64,000 nucleotides of DNA from the NCBI GenBank assembly GCA_030525945.1, contig JAUNDT010000001.1, positions 186,001 through 250,000 on the forward strand, written 5' to 3'. Made by a program: the position numbers and the translations under genes. The stretch is from Coriobacteriaceae bacterium. Lineage in GTDB: Bacteria > Actinomycetota > Coriobacteriia > Coriobacteriales > Coriobacteriaceae. Under the pieces are notes generated by a model. The model was not told where the DNA came from, searched no databases, and saw only the letters and a list, made by a program, of their open reading frames with translations. This document shows positions 19,201 to 26,909 of this stretch, one piece after another. Position 1 is the first letter of the stretch, and each line of letters begins with the position of its first letter.

Positions 19201-20676
19201 GTCGTTGAGTTTTTGGGTCAGGCTGCTCTCGACGCCGTCACCGGTCGACTTCCCGATGATGAAGCCCTTGTAGTCGTCGTTCTTCTTATCAATAAGGGAG
19301 AGCGTGTACTTCTGGTTGACGCCGTGAGGCACGTAACCGTTCATGTACCACGTGACCACCAGGTAGCGCTCCTCGCCCTTGATGCGCTGGTCCGCGGGGA
19401 TGTAGGAGCTGTCCACAATGCGGGGCTCCTCGGAAGCCTTCTTGGTGGCGCCGGTAATCTTAGCCCTGGTATCGAACTGGGCGGTCAGCTCGTTGGATTT
19501 CTTGCCAATAAGGTTGCCCGCGTTGGTGGTCACCTCGATGGAGGGGTCAAACGGGGCGGACGTCTTCATGTCGACGAGGTCGAACGGGCGCAGGCCCTCG
19601 ATGGCGAACTCCATGTAACCCTTGGTGGAGGCGGGAAGCGTGCGGGTGTTGGTGATCAGGTACTTGTCACCAACGAACTTGTAGTTCCACTCCATGCGGG
19701 TGGAGGGCTCCTGCGGAACGGACAGGCGCATGGAGCCCATGCCCTTGCCATCGCGCGTGGTGAAGATCGAGGCGGGGATGGTGATGACAATCGAGCCAGC
19801 GGGATAGTCGTGCTCGCCGGAAAGGCCGTAGCTCACACGCATGCTTACATTCACGCGAGCGTCGTCGTTCGGCTTGACATACAGGAGGTCGGCGTTTTTG
19901 TTATCCGTCGTGTCGCTGGTCATCCAAACGGTCGAGATCTGGTCGATCTTGGAGCCATCCGCCTCGGACGGGAGCGAGGAACCGTTCTTCTTCAGCGGGC
20001 TCTCGCCACGACGAGGAACAGCGAACAGGGTCTCAGACATCTGGCGGGCGGAGGCGTCGTCGGCACCGGAGTCCTTAAGAGCCTGGGCGGCAGCGGCCTG
20101 AGAGGCCAGCGCCTCTCCGCCGGCGGTCACTGCAGTCAAATCGTTGTTCGTGGAGAAGAGAGCGGTGGAAGCATCGCCCTTCTCGTTCTCCGTGGCAGCA
20201 GAGTCAGTTTTGGAGGCATTGGAGTTCGAGGCAGCTGCATCGGTGCCGTTGGCGGGAGCGGCATTGTTCGACTCGGAATCCTTTACAGCGGCGTCCTCGG
20301 CAGGAGCGGACTCCTGCTCGCCCTGAGCCTGAGAGGCGTTGTCGCCGGCAGCGGCATCCTCGCCCTGCTGTGCAGACTCGTCCTCGGCAAGCAGCGCCGG
20401 GGCATCGTCAGTTGTGGTGGCGTTGGAATCGGCCGTGGACTCCGCCTCCTCATCGGAGGATGCCATGCCCTGGACGATGGGAGCGAGCGCACGCGTGGCG
20501 TCGTCCATCATCTGAGCGTATGCGGGGGTAGGCACCGAGCCAACCACCATGGTAAGAGCCAGGAACCCACTCAGCACCGGCTGTGCATAGCGGCGCGTGA
20601 GGGACCTCGCCCTGTTCGCTACACTCGAGAGCGTCGATTGCAGCATCTCGGCAACGCACTTCTTCTCAGTCTTCAT
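13255..20676 (-). CDS. Giant pilus adhesin, N-terminal part, truncated by in-frame TGA (adhesin domain, Ig-like repeats, BspA-type LRR)
   Basis: 2,473 residues. A signal peptide (about residues 1-55, ending PTPAYA) is followed by an acidic Ala/Ser-rich stretch, an N-terminal adhesin region (about 230-1450) and Cna-B/FctA-like pilin domains with LxGxxLQ..xFTFEL starts (about 1450-1985). From about residue 2050 come at least 18 BspA-type leucine-rich repeats. It stops at TGA 13255-13257 in the middle of one repeat, with the next repeat continuing in the same frame. The start ATG lies 3 bp after the class C sortase stop. The product lacks a sorting signal, so it should be secreted but not attached unless the stop is bypassed. 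The whole gene would span 10012-20676 (about 3,550 residues). Confidence 0.82.
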   Translation of the reverse strand: MKTEKKCVAEMLQSTLSSVANRARSLTRRYAQPVLSGFLALTMVVGSVPTPAYAQMMDDATRALAPIVQGMASSDEEAESTADSNATTTDDAPALLAEDESAQQGEDAAAGDNASQAQGEQESAPAEDAAVKDSESNNAAPANGTDAAASNSNASKTDSAATENEKGDASTALFSTNNDLTAVTAGGEALASQAAAAQALKDSGADDASARQMSETLFAVPRRGESPLKKNGSSLPSEADGSKIDQISTVWMTSDTTDNKNADLLYVKPNDDARVNVSMRVSYGLSGEHDYPAGSIVITIPASIFTTRDGKGMGSMRLSVPQEPSTRMEWNYKFVGDKYLITNTRTLPASTKGYMEFAIEGLRPFDLVDMKTSAPFDPSIEVTTNAGNLIGKKSNELTAQFDTRAKITGATKKASEEPRIVDSSYIPADQRIKGEERYLVVTWYMNGYVPHGVNQKYTLSLIDKKNDDYKGFIIGKSTGDGVESSLTQKLNDGKLMAGVGNTEFTTVEVAYPMSQFKKEQTYTLKNKVTYTLTEADPEVAGDKQEVTTKEATASVEWKYSDPEFDPVDGDVELYAYGTHPLTGDAMDTLTPSGQSVGSDLASVWDPGCSPFNGYYGRYPVALNDIQDGKDPVVSYTLNSVAHVLPWTYKEVQRPEGSGNAEGMLGNYGQVPVTLTTEDEGLSLNDTGAGAVYDHSLKAGVDFEYAYVEFPEQPHIKKARAINLDENGNSTAKPGEYSGIAYDIDDNAANVPDITLQVKRNGKWQDHVVASWKTGELKFTGEGTPEPGATRVAIPADTESVRTVVSTKNAALLYHVRVFAKLLHNGAFGREVEKAFEGSDTPHMSVWNYAKIDAEGTNRNGEPIQMETLRKRGHDMLQGYTTDTRAQMSAKATSRISDIDPEARRVKILYNSKMEYKSHIASLATYEDALADGRLLAQEGCTWYSLLPKGFMPQLDTVKLRKDDKIREMYTIEDYRGTGRTLFVVSADLAPHPVKYNQDGVVLYEDVPTLDFSAVASFESVRDNGLDTHAVMAYQSDNESLGSVEDYRGEEDNPRGTNNKGTKAAFQTDAELDAMTDLDPDVADPVFVYAGATAKLPDALDAETSEISKLVMVNNDGVWSDGSDDAYNSRKAYVGAPYTYRLSLTNIEEGSATSGLVFYDSLENYNAGASAWHGVLTGVDTSQLEKAGCDPKVYYSTQEGLKFEKGDPEAGGAVDANKESLNLENTKIWQPLTKDTDLATVKAIAVDASKASDGSDFRLDKGETATVYVNMRAPQCEQVETENLIANDAHAYNMMYVSRTSSATGAGDSKPEVSRSGHTMVGLKEYSLSVEKTWADNKDQDNMRPNEVKLTLLANGKPADEAGVVDAGKATLTLIANEKGEWKGTFGTLPAYAKDGSKIVYSIQEDVPAGYKANIHLNGEHASIENYHEIEKVTVKGTKTWGGDNAELRPDSIKVDLYRNGKRIDSRTVRPNSVGMWTYEFRGLNKYFNGKLAEYTVKEDMAANSSYASTVNGTDIHNEYHPYGDLVISKEVKGASTVEENQEFEFAVEFSREVAQDGDSDTPQFEPVLDEFAYTVYEGNQQVGTGKVATNGVIKLQDGQRAVIDDIDEGVTYSVTEREVAGFTANDAEQTGTIEPNKTAEAAFVNTYEATATVNLVALKALAGAELQKGLFTFELVDEGAGTVIRTAQNQAQNYHEEDDEGIVGETAPVEFGAITFTQADHGRTFNYLIRENNTGIDGYTYSEDTYKVSVTVTDKGNGTLDTQVAYSTADGAPIEDPLELEGGVVFFNSYEATAKLDLQAFKKLAGGDLQDHQFTFELGKVSVAKDGTASYKKISEATNKADGTIKFAPVEFTQKDAGSTRYVVMHEVPGNDAAITYDSHYALVKVDVKDNRDGTLSLSTQMSGFEVPCWDHADKNCTICGGDKQVKAEKDAQVFKNAYKDGSLTVQKTVQGDGDPDHPDQLFDFRVELTNEEGQPVKVDPEDIKINQISDPASALTPEEAAADESKATAGEKEATQSPISWLMDRGREAWDALVGLFTPEEAHAAPAPSLPASGTSSDGNWHWKIDINGRLTIGGTGICSDTGLAAYGDSVTTVEFEANSKAARFTNLFSHWSKLESVDFTNLDTSEVVHAGGMFSDCPSLTEVDFSKCDLGNLQVTNYMFQYCGSLQNVLFPKGVGSVSGLQFIDHMFQDCAKLRSIDLSGISMNEAQNMQSMFAGCKKLEEIKLPAADDWAVTSMNGMFDGCSSLVSLDLSRFGLKNVIDMFGMFSGCSSLASVEFPTDASDSVASVDRMFKDCKSLNSIDLSGFGLSKVKYMGMMFESCSSLTEVKLPKTEHSAVTSTVGMFSGCDSLSTVNMSDFDLSMVQDMNDMFSDCKSLTSVSLRGEAPAGTRSMERTFLNCGSLQKVDLSSLDLSTVTNMIRMFESCVALESVTFPRNGSSSVTNMAQMFSGCRTLKTIDLSMFDLRAVTTMS

Positions 20677-20679
20677 TTG

Positions 20680-21633
20680 CTATCTCGCCTCACCATTCTC
20701 CATCGCGGAAGCACGGCCCCGCCGGCTCGCCTTCCGCAGGTATCGACCTATGAGCAACATGGCTGCAAATGCCAATAGCAGGCAGGCGCCTATCAACGCC
20801 GGCCTGGTGTTGTCATTCACGTACGCCGAAATATCGGCCTGAGCATCCTCGAACTCAGCGGGATCGTATTCGCAGCGCTCGCCCACAACGAGCAGGCGCT
20901 TGTCGTTCACGCCAATGCGACCCTTGGGATTCCACTGGTCGGGGGTGGTGGTGCACGTAACGAGCGTGCAGCGATCACCGGGCTCGGGACGAACGTCCAC
21001 ATTGGTGGGGTCGACGATCTCCCATCCCGTCACACGGTATGCGAACACCTCGTCCAGCACATGGACAGCGAACACGTCGCCAGGCTCAAGGGCGCGAATG
21101 CCGTCGAACACACGGAACTGTCGCATGCCGGAGTGGCCCGTGAGGAAGCTGTTGCAACGCTCACCGCCAACCGGCAGAGACGTTTCGGGCTGATGGCCAA
21201 CGCCCGAGGACAGAGCAGGCTCGCCCACACCGTGGTACACCGTCATGGAAATATCGGCCTTGGGGACTTCCACCCAGCCAATAGCCTCGTTCCCGTCGAG
21301 CGCGAGCTGCTGATCGTAGGGAAGGATCTCGCCGCCCGCAAGGGCAGCTGCGGCCTCGGGGTCCTCGTAGCCGCCCAAGCGCGCGTTATAGGCGCGCGCC
21401 TGAGCCATGAGGTAGTCGCATTCAGCCGGGTCGAGTGCGCTTGCAGTGTCGGTCAGCGTGGTGACGTTGCTCTTTGCCACCTGCTGCCAATACACGTTGG
21501 AAAGGACGGGCACCATGCACAGCACAAGGCCAATGCCAATAAGCAGCTGAGGGATAGGGAGCTCACGACGACGGCGCGCGCCGAAGTGCTTGCCCTCCCC
21601 CTTGTGTGTGCCCGGTTGCCCGTCCTTACGCAT
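20680..21633 (-). CDS. Class C (pilin-polymerising) sortase
   Basis: Membrane transpeptidase that joins pilin subunits. The 317-residue protein has an N-terminal membrane segment (about residues 27-48), a catalytic His in TGHSG (about residue 165), the catalytic Cys in TLVTCTT (about 225), and an Arg after IGVNDK (about 243). A DPEA segment near residue 90 may be the lid that class C enzymes place over the active site. A usual second C-terminal membrane helix is present (LIGACLLLAFAAMLLIG, about 280-298). It sits between the backbone pilin and the giant adhesin on the same strand with gaps of 15 and 3 bp, the standard pilus-operon position. Confidence 0.93.
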   Translation of the reverse strand: MRKDGQPGTHKGEGKHFGARRRRELPIPQLLIGIGLVLCMVPVLSNVYWQQVAKSNVTTLTDTASALDPAECDYLMAQARAYNARLGGYEDPEAAAALAGGEILPYDQQLALDGNEAIGWVEVPKADISMTVYHGVGEPALSSGVGHQPETSLPVGGERCNSFLTGHSGMRQFRVFDGIRALEPGDVFAVHVLDEVFAYRVTGWEIVDPTNVDVRPEPGDRCTLVTCTTTPDQWNPKGRIGVNDKRLLVVGERCEYDPAEFEDAQADISAYVNDNTRPALIGACLLLAFAAMLLIGRYLRKASRRGRASAMENGEAR

Positions 21634-21648
21634 GCCCGTTACCGCCTG

Positions 21649-23243
21649 CTAGTCCAGCGCGTTACCCTTGCGGTGCGCGCGCATCAGGTACCAGCCGAGG
21701 CCGATGGCCAGAACGGCGGCACCGCCCAGGCCCACACCGGCAGCACCGGTCACGGCCAGCGAGAGCTCCTTGTCGTTCACAACGTCAAAGTTGACCATAC
21801 CGGTAGCGGCATCGGCGGCCTTCGTTGCGTCGGGCGTTGCGTTTTCGCTGACCACCTTGCAGGTGAGGCCCGTAAGCATGCCATCGGCACTGTAGGTTGC
21901 GCCAACGGTGACGTTGATGGAGTTGTTGGCGGGTAGGCTGTAGTCGGTAGGAGCCTTGGTCTCCTCAAAAGTGTACGTGCCAGCGTCAAGACCAACGATG
22001 CCGGTGATGGCACCCTGATCGTTCGTGACAAACTTCTTCGCACCGTTCTTGTCGGCAGTCCAAGCGTTCGCGGTAGAGAGGTACTTGCCCTCCTGGTTTT
22101 TAACCACGAACTCGGCGCCGGCAAGCTCGACCTTGGTAACCTTATCCATCTTGTCGAGGCTCGCCTGGAAGGTGTAGAGCTCGATGGGATCGCTGGTCAC
22201 ACTCGAGGTCGTAGCGGCCTGGGGATCGTTCGAATAGGTGAACGTGGCGGTGCTCGCGTTGCCCTTGCCACCCACCTTGAACTTGGTGGAATCGGTCAGG
22301 CTGGCGCGGTAGGTCACGGTCAGGGTGCTGTCGGCAACAACATCCTTGATGGCCTTGGTGTTTGCGCACTTAACGGAGAGCTTTGCATCCGTGGACTGAT
22401 TAACAAAAGAGCTGGTGACGTTGGTGCCCTGCTCATCGCCCACAAACACCTTAACGCTGTTCTTATCGAGGGTCATACCCGCAGGAAGGGTATCCTCGAT
22501 GAGAGCGCTGAAGGTGGCAAAGCCGTTGTAGTTCGCCGGCATGTGGACCTGCACGCGGTAGTCAACGCCCTCGTTGATCTCGGCATCGGCATACGCCTTC
22601 CAGGCGTTGCCCTCTTTAACCTGCTTGGTCACGGAGACGGGAGCGACCTTCTCCTGGATGGTGGTCACGCTACCACCCAGCGGAAGCCAGATGGGCAGGG
22701 TGGCCAGCGTGGAGCCGGTCAGGCTGGAAGGATCCGTGAGGAACAGGTAGTAGCCCTCTGCGGCGCGATACTCAGTGCCGGAAGCGACCTGGGCGGTGGC
22801 CTTCAGGTTCGTCTTTGCCCATGCGGCAAGGTTCATGGCAAACGTGCCGGAGTCGACCCACTTGTGGTCCTTGGGAGTCTTGCCCTCGGAGGACGAGATC
22901 TTCTGAGAGATGTACTCGAGTGCGTTCTGGGCAGTCTTGGGATCCTTGTCCTTCAGCCACGTCGTGTAGTCCGCACCCAGGAACTCAACGAGCTTGGTCT
23001 GCTCGGCGTCGCTGAGTGCCCAGGCCACGTTGCTGGCCTTGTTGTCGTTGGAGATATATCAGCCTTGAAGAAGCAGTACGCGTTGTACTTAGCGACGACG
23101 CCCTGCGTGCTCTCAATCGTCACGGCTGCATCCGCAGCGTATGCGGCAGTAGGAAGCGCGGCGACCATCGGAGCGGCAAGCGATCCGGCAAGGATCAACG
23201 CCATGGTCTTCTTGGTCCACCCGTTCAACTGATACTTTTGCAT
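21649..23243 (-). pseudogene. Backbone pilin (isopeptide-forming, Cna-B type), frameshifted near the N-terminus
   Basis: The ATG at 23241-23243, preceded by GAGGGG, opens a signal peptide (LAAPMVAALPTAAYA) and about 40 mature residues ending KADIS. The frame is then lost and the rest continues from about 23050 in another frame (NDNKASNVAWALSDAEQ onwards) to 21649. Removing one GA of the GAGA at 23051-23054 rejoins the frames as KADIS-NDNKAS. The remainder has the D1/D2 pilin layout, Cna-B domains with a FEETKAPTDY motif, and a sorting signal LAVTGA, hydrophobic segment, HRKGN tail. It is followed by the class C sortase after 15 bp. As read, no mature pilin can be made; a sequencing error must be excluded. 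Confidence 0.85.
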
Positions 23244-23326
23244 ATCCCCTCGTCCTTCCTGTCTATGGGGTTAGCTTTGTTGCTTTCGAATCATCGTGCC
23301 TGCGTGTACCTGCAGCGTCATTCGCT

Positions 23327-24877
23327 CTAGGACTCGGAACCACCATCAGTGGCGCCGTCCTTTTTCAGGAAATGACCGAGCGCGACCGCTGCCAGGCCCA
23401 ATGCCAGCGCGATGAAGCCGAATTTCGTAAAGGGAGCGAGGCTGTCCCATGTTTGCGGGAGCTTGCCGATGATATCCAGCGGATCGCTCGGCGGCTCCTT
23501 TTTCTTATCGTGCTCAACAAGCAAGGTCACAGACGCATCCTGCGCGTCCACCTCGTCAACCTTGGCAGCACCAGACGTGCTGCACGTGAGCGTGAAGTTC
23601 TCGATGCTGTGCTCAGCCGTGAGCTTAACGGTCGACTCAGACCCCGCAGCAAGCTCGTAACCTGCCGGAGCCTTGGTCTCTACGAGGGTATACACACCGC
23701 AACCGAGCACGGGAGCGATCTCCACCTTGCCGGAGGCGTCCGTCTTCCACAGACCACGCTCCGACTCGCCGGCAAAACGGCCGTCCGAGGTGAGCCACTT
23801 GCCATCAGCGCCGCGAAGGGCAAAAGTTGCGCCCTCGAGCGTCTTGCCATTGCGAGTCGCGGCACGCACGTACATCTTGGACGTGTAGGCCTTAACGCTC
23901 ACAGAAGGCGTGCGGCCCTCGCCATCAAACGAAGGGAACGTTGCCCAAGCGGTATTGAGAAGACCGGCCGCGCCCGAACCCGTAACGGCATCGGCGTCCA
24001 GCTCGTACGTCACCACGATGGAATCGCCGGGCTTGGCCTCCGTCTGGCACAGGTCTGCGAAGCGGATGTCCATTGCCGACTCGCCCGCCTCAACAGTTGC
24101 GAAGTCGGTAAGATCGACCGCCTTGCGAGACGTGGTGTTCAGCTCAACATGAACACTCCCCTCGCGAAGTGACAGCAAGGGGTTCCACTCGGCGTGCATG
24201 GCGCATGCATATGTGGTAAAGAGCGAGTAGGTGTCCGGCACCGTCATAGTCATACGGTACGAAAGCGTCTTGCCCGCCCCGTACACGGCGGACTCGCTCC
24301 AATCCTCATCGGTCTTTACGTCCATCGTAAGTACGGGCGTGCTCGACTTGTCCCAAAGCACAACCGGATCTCCTTCGACCCAGGCGAGCAGCGGGCGCCG
24401 ATCCTTGGCGACGAGCAGATACCAGCCATCATCAACACTCAGCGCGTCTCCGCCGGACACGAGCTGATCACAGGTGCCCTCCGCATCGGCGGCAACATAA
24501 CCGGAGAGCCAGTGCGCCAAAGAACCGTTCTCGTCCTTGGTGACTGCACGGCTCACAGCCTCAACAAGCGCACGGCCCTGGGCTTTTGCGTTGGAGGCGT
24601 TCGGGTCATACGAGGGGAACGGATCGTTGTCGCCCACCTTCTGGCCAGCAACATCCACCCACGCGAAGTTCTCTTCCAAAGGAAGCGCGTCGGCGTCCGC
24701 AATGGGAACCACCAGGTAGGTGGCATCTGCACCAGACGTATTCTTGATTTGGAGCGAACCCTTGCCCGCCGCATAGGCCTGCGCGGGCAGGCACGCAGAG
24801 ACGCACACGACCATTGCAATTACAAGAAGCACAGGCATGGCAAGCGCGCGAGCAAACAGCCCACGCACCCTCGCCAA
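23327..24877 (-). CDS. Minor (base or ancillary) pilin with LPQTW sorting signal
   Basis: About 516 residues, first gene of the pilus operon. It has a signal peptide (hydrophobic LLVIAMVVCVSACL, cleavage near AQAYA), a middle region of pilin-like beta domains, a Cna-B/SpaA-type domain with LVETKAPAGYEL near residue 395, and a C-terminal LPQTW, hydrophobic segment and KKDG tail. The start is unsure: the frame opens 18 bp after an in-frame stop and offers TTG (24877), GTG (24868) or an ATG at 24838 that would leave a signal peptide without basic residues; no clear ribosome site marks any. The gene lies 83 bp before the backbone pilin. Confidence 0.85.
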   Translation of the reverse strand: MARVRGLFARALAMPVLLVIAMVVCVSACLPAQAYAAGKGSLQIKNTSGADATYLVVPIADADALPLEENFAWVDVAGQKVGDNDPFPSYDPNASNAKAQGRALVEAVSRAVTKDENGSLAHWLSGYVAADAEGTCDQLVSGGDALSVDDGWYLLVAKDRRPLLAWVEGDPVVLWDKSSTPVLTMDVKTDEDWSESAVYGAGKTLSYRMTMTVPDTYSLFTTYACAMHAEWNPLLSLREGSVHVELNTTSRKAVDLTDFATVEAGESAMDIRFADLCQTEAKPGDSIVVTYELDADAVTGSGAAGLLNTAWATFPSFDGEGRTPSVSVKAYTSKMYVRAATRNGKTLEGATFALRGADGKWLTSDGRFAGESERGLWKTDASGKVEIAPVLGCGVYTLVETKAPAGYELAAGSESTVKLTAEHSIENFTLTCSTSGAAKVDEVDAQDASVTLLVEHDKKKEPPSDPLDIIGKLPQTWDSLAPFTKFGFIALALGLAAVALGHFLKKDGATDGGSES

Positions 24878-24958
24878 TCCATGCTGCTTTTTTCAAACCC
24901 CGCAGCGTTCACGCTTCTCCCATCTCCCGATAAAGGTTCAGCACATAGCTTTGTCAGT

Positions 24959-24997
24959 AAAATAGCACTAGACACGCAGTTTGGACAACCCCCCCCC
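24959..24997 (-). promoter_or_regulatory. Run of nine G and possible promoter upstream of the pilus operon
   Basis: On the minus strand G9 (24989-24997) is followed at once by TTGTCC (24983-24988), then 18 bp, then TATTTT (24959-24964), a plausible -35/-10 pair. The tract is 112 bp before the pilin start. Its flank GC-G9-TTGTCCAAACT closely matches GC-G10-TATCCAAAAT upstream of the second giant adhesin. Homopolymer runs of this length are prone to slippage. Confidence 0.6.
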
Positions 24998-25042
24998 GCC
25001 TATGAATTCCAGATTTAACTTTTGATAACAGCAGCTAGATGC

Positions 25043-25447
25043 CTATGCGCCGATCTCTTGCTCCACTACGCAGGTGTTCTTGATGGTGCTCACCAGCTGC
25101 TGCAGCGCGTCGATCACGCGCGGGCGAATATCGCCGCCAATGAGGACGAGCATGATGTCGTCCCCCACCTCAAGCTCGCCGGAATTGAGCCACACGCGCA
25201 CGTACTCGATACCGGGCAGCGCGCGAGCCTCCTCAACGGCTGCGGCGACCTTGCTCTCGTTGTAGGAGAACACCATGCCGGCCACTTTGCCGCCCGGCTG
25301 CACGCCGTCGGTTGAAACACCGCGCACCTCGGCCTTGGGCGTCTCGCGCACCGTGCCGTTGTGGACGAGATACATCCCGCAGCGGGCAAACACCGGGTCC
25401 GCCTTGGCCTCGCGCAGCCATTCGTCGATCGAGGGCATCTGAGCCAT
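25043..25447 (-). CDS. MoaE-like molybdopterin synthase large-subunit family protein
   Basis: 134 residues. MoaE receives sulfur from MoaD thiocarboxylate to make molybdopterin. The conserved opening YLVHNGTVRETPK (about residue 25) and a following region with acidic and Lys residues fit the family; length is near the usual 140-150. The frame extends upstream, but ATG 25445-25447 has GGAGG at 7 bp and begins the homology. No other molybdenum-cofactor gene is in the window. It lies between the class B sortase and the pilus operon on the same strand. Confidence 0.7.
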   Translation of the reverse strand: MAQMPSIDEWLREAKADPVFARCGMYLVHNGTVRETPKAEVRGVSTDGVQPGGKVAGMVFSYNESKVAAAVEEARALPGIEYVRVWLNSGELEVGDDIMLVLIGGDIRPRVIDALQQLVSTIKNTCVVEQEIGA

Positions 25448-25490
25448 CTCTTGCCTCCTCATGTCGAAGTTCTCACCAGCATATATAACA

Positions 25491-25520
25491 AAGGCGTCCC
25501 CGCGCGAACGGAGACGCCTT
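25491..25520 (-). terminator. Hairpin terminator after the class B sortase gene
   Basis: AAGGCGTC (25491-25498) pairs with GACGCCTT (25513-25520); on the minus strand it is followed by TGTTATATAT. It lies 51 bp after the sortase stop and before moaE. Confidence 0.6.
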
Positions 25521-25571
25521 ATGTCGAATCGTTTGGGCGCGGATTTGGGGCGCGCTTGCTCGGCCGGGACC

Positions 25572-26903
25572 CTACTCAGCCGGAGCCTCTGCGGGCGCCT
25601 CGGCCGGCGCCTCACCAGCGCCCGCGTCGGCACTGCCACCGTCCTCGCCAACCGTGCCCACCAGCGTGCACACCATCGTGGCGCGCTTGGTCTTGGCCAG
25701 GAAGGCATCGTCGCAGGTCACGAGCGTGAGCACCTGCTTGGCGTCCTTCACCTGCTGCTTGGCGTCCTTGGACTGCGCACTCGCACGCTTGAGCGAATCG
25801 GCCAGGTACTGCGACAGGCCGCCGTCGCCGTCGAAGTTCGTGCGGCGCGCGTCCACGTAGTCGTCCTCGACCTTCATGGTGAACATGGGCTCGAACTCAT
25901 ACGTGGCCTCGGGCGTGATGTAGTACACCTTCTTAATGGTGTCGAACGCGTCCTGCTTGAGCGTCTCGTTGATGTAGCTGAACATCGAGCCGTCGTTCAT
26001 GTGGTGGCCGTAGAGCGTCGTCTGCTGATCCACCACGCCGGGCGCGGTGCCGTCCATGTCCAGGAACACCGTGCCGTTGGCGTTGTACTCGCCGTTGATG
26101 AGCGTGCGCAGGTACGTGTCGTTCGTGTCGCCCTGGGCAACCACGTGGTTGATGTTCGTGCCCGGCACGTAAATCCAGCCAACAACGTCCTCGTTCACCT
26201 TTTTGAGCGCCTCGAAGTCGATGTTGGGAATGCCCTCGCCCGCGGTGTCCGAGATCGCCTCTTTGTTGAGGTTGTCGTAGAAGTCGGACGCCTGCTTGTA
26301 GCCGAGCTGCGCGTGAATGAACAGGCCACCCGCCGCGAGCAGCAGCACAACGCCCACCACAATGAGCAGCGTGGAGAACACGTTGCCCTTGCGCTTGGGC
26401 GGCTGCGGAGACGAGCCGCGCGAGCCGGATCCACCGTACGAGGCCCCGGTGCGGGAGTACGGCGAGGCTGCGGAAGCCGAGCGCTGGGCGCCCGCCATCT
26501 GAGGGCCGCGCGAGGCGGCAGCGTATCCCTGGCCTGTGTTGGCGTAGCGAGCACCTTGGGCACCCTGAACGCCCTGAGCTCCGGCACGTCCACCGGCACC
26601 AGGCATGCCCTGGGCACCGGCACCGCGCGGAGCTCCGCCCTGAGCCGCACCGTAACCGCCACGGGGCTGCGCGCCATACGGCTGCACCCCCGCCGCACGC
26701 GAGGCCGGAGCCTGAGCAGAACCTCCGCGCTGAGCCGTGTTACGCGCATACGGATGAGGATTTGCCGGCTGAATCAGCGGAACGTCGGAGTTGACGGGGC
26801 GCGGCGCACGCGCACCCGAAGGAGCGGCGCCGAGCCCAGAGCCGCCGCCCTGCGCTCCGCCGCTGTTTTTAGGCTTGAAATGCCTTCCCTCTGCGGGAGC
26901 CAT
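25572..26903 (-). CDS. Class B sortase with long Gly/Ala/Arg-rich cytoplasmic N-terminus
   Basis: 443 residues. The N-terminal 170 are low-complexity (Gly, Ala, Arg, Gln, Pro) and should be cytoplasmic. A membrane segment follows (about residues 175-198), then the sortase fold with catalytic His in YGHHMNDGSMF (about 290), Cys in TLVTCDD (about 390) and Arg in KRATMVC (about 405). The C-terminus repeats EAPA three times. Length is well above the usual 230-280 because of the N-terminal tail. It may anchor the LPXTG proteins nearby. It starts 6 bp after purE, so the two are cotranscribed. Confidence 0.9.
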   Translation of the reverse strand: MAPAEGRHFKPKNSGGAQGGGSGLGAAPSGARAPRPVNSDVPLIQPANPHPYARNTAQRGGSAQAPASRAAGVQPYGAQPRGGYGAAQGGAPRGAGAQGMPGAGGRAGAQGVQGAQGARYANTGQGYAAASRGPQMAGAQRSASAASPYSRTGASYGGSGSRGSSPQPPKRKGNVFSTLLIVVGVVLLLAAGGLFIHAQLGYKQASDFYDNLNKEAISDTAGEGIPNIDFEALKKVNEDVVGWIYVPGTNINHVVAQGDTNDTYLRTLINGEYNANGTVFLDMDGTAPGVVDQQTTLYGHHMNDGSMFSYINETLKQDAFDTIKKVYYITPEATYEFEPMFTMKVEDDYVDARRTNFDGDGGLSQYLADSLKRASAQSKDAKQQVKDAKQVLTLVTCDDAFLAKTKRATMVCTLVGTVGEDGGSADAGAGEAPAEAPAEAPAE

Positions 26904-26909
26904 GCGCGC

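Noticed and set aside
24606-24896. 96-codon minus-strand frame overlapping the minor pilin start (LKKAAWIGEG...)
   Set aside because: Wrong frame for the signal peptide and pilin domains, with a Cys-rich composition unlike a real protein here. It does show how unclear the pilin start is.
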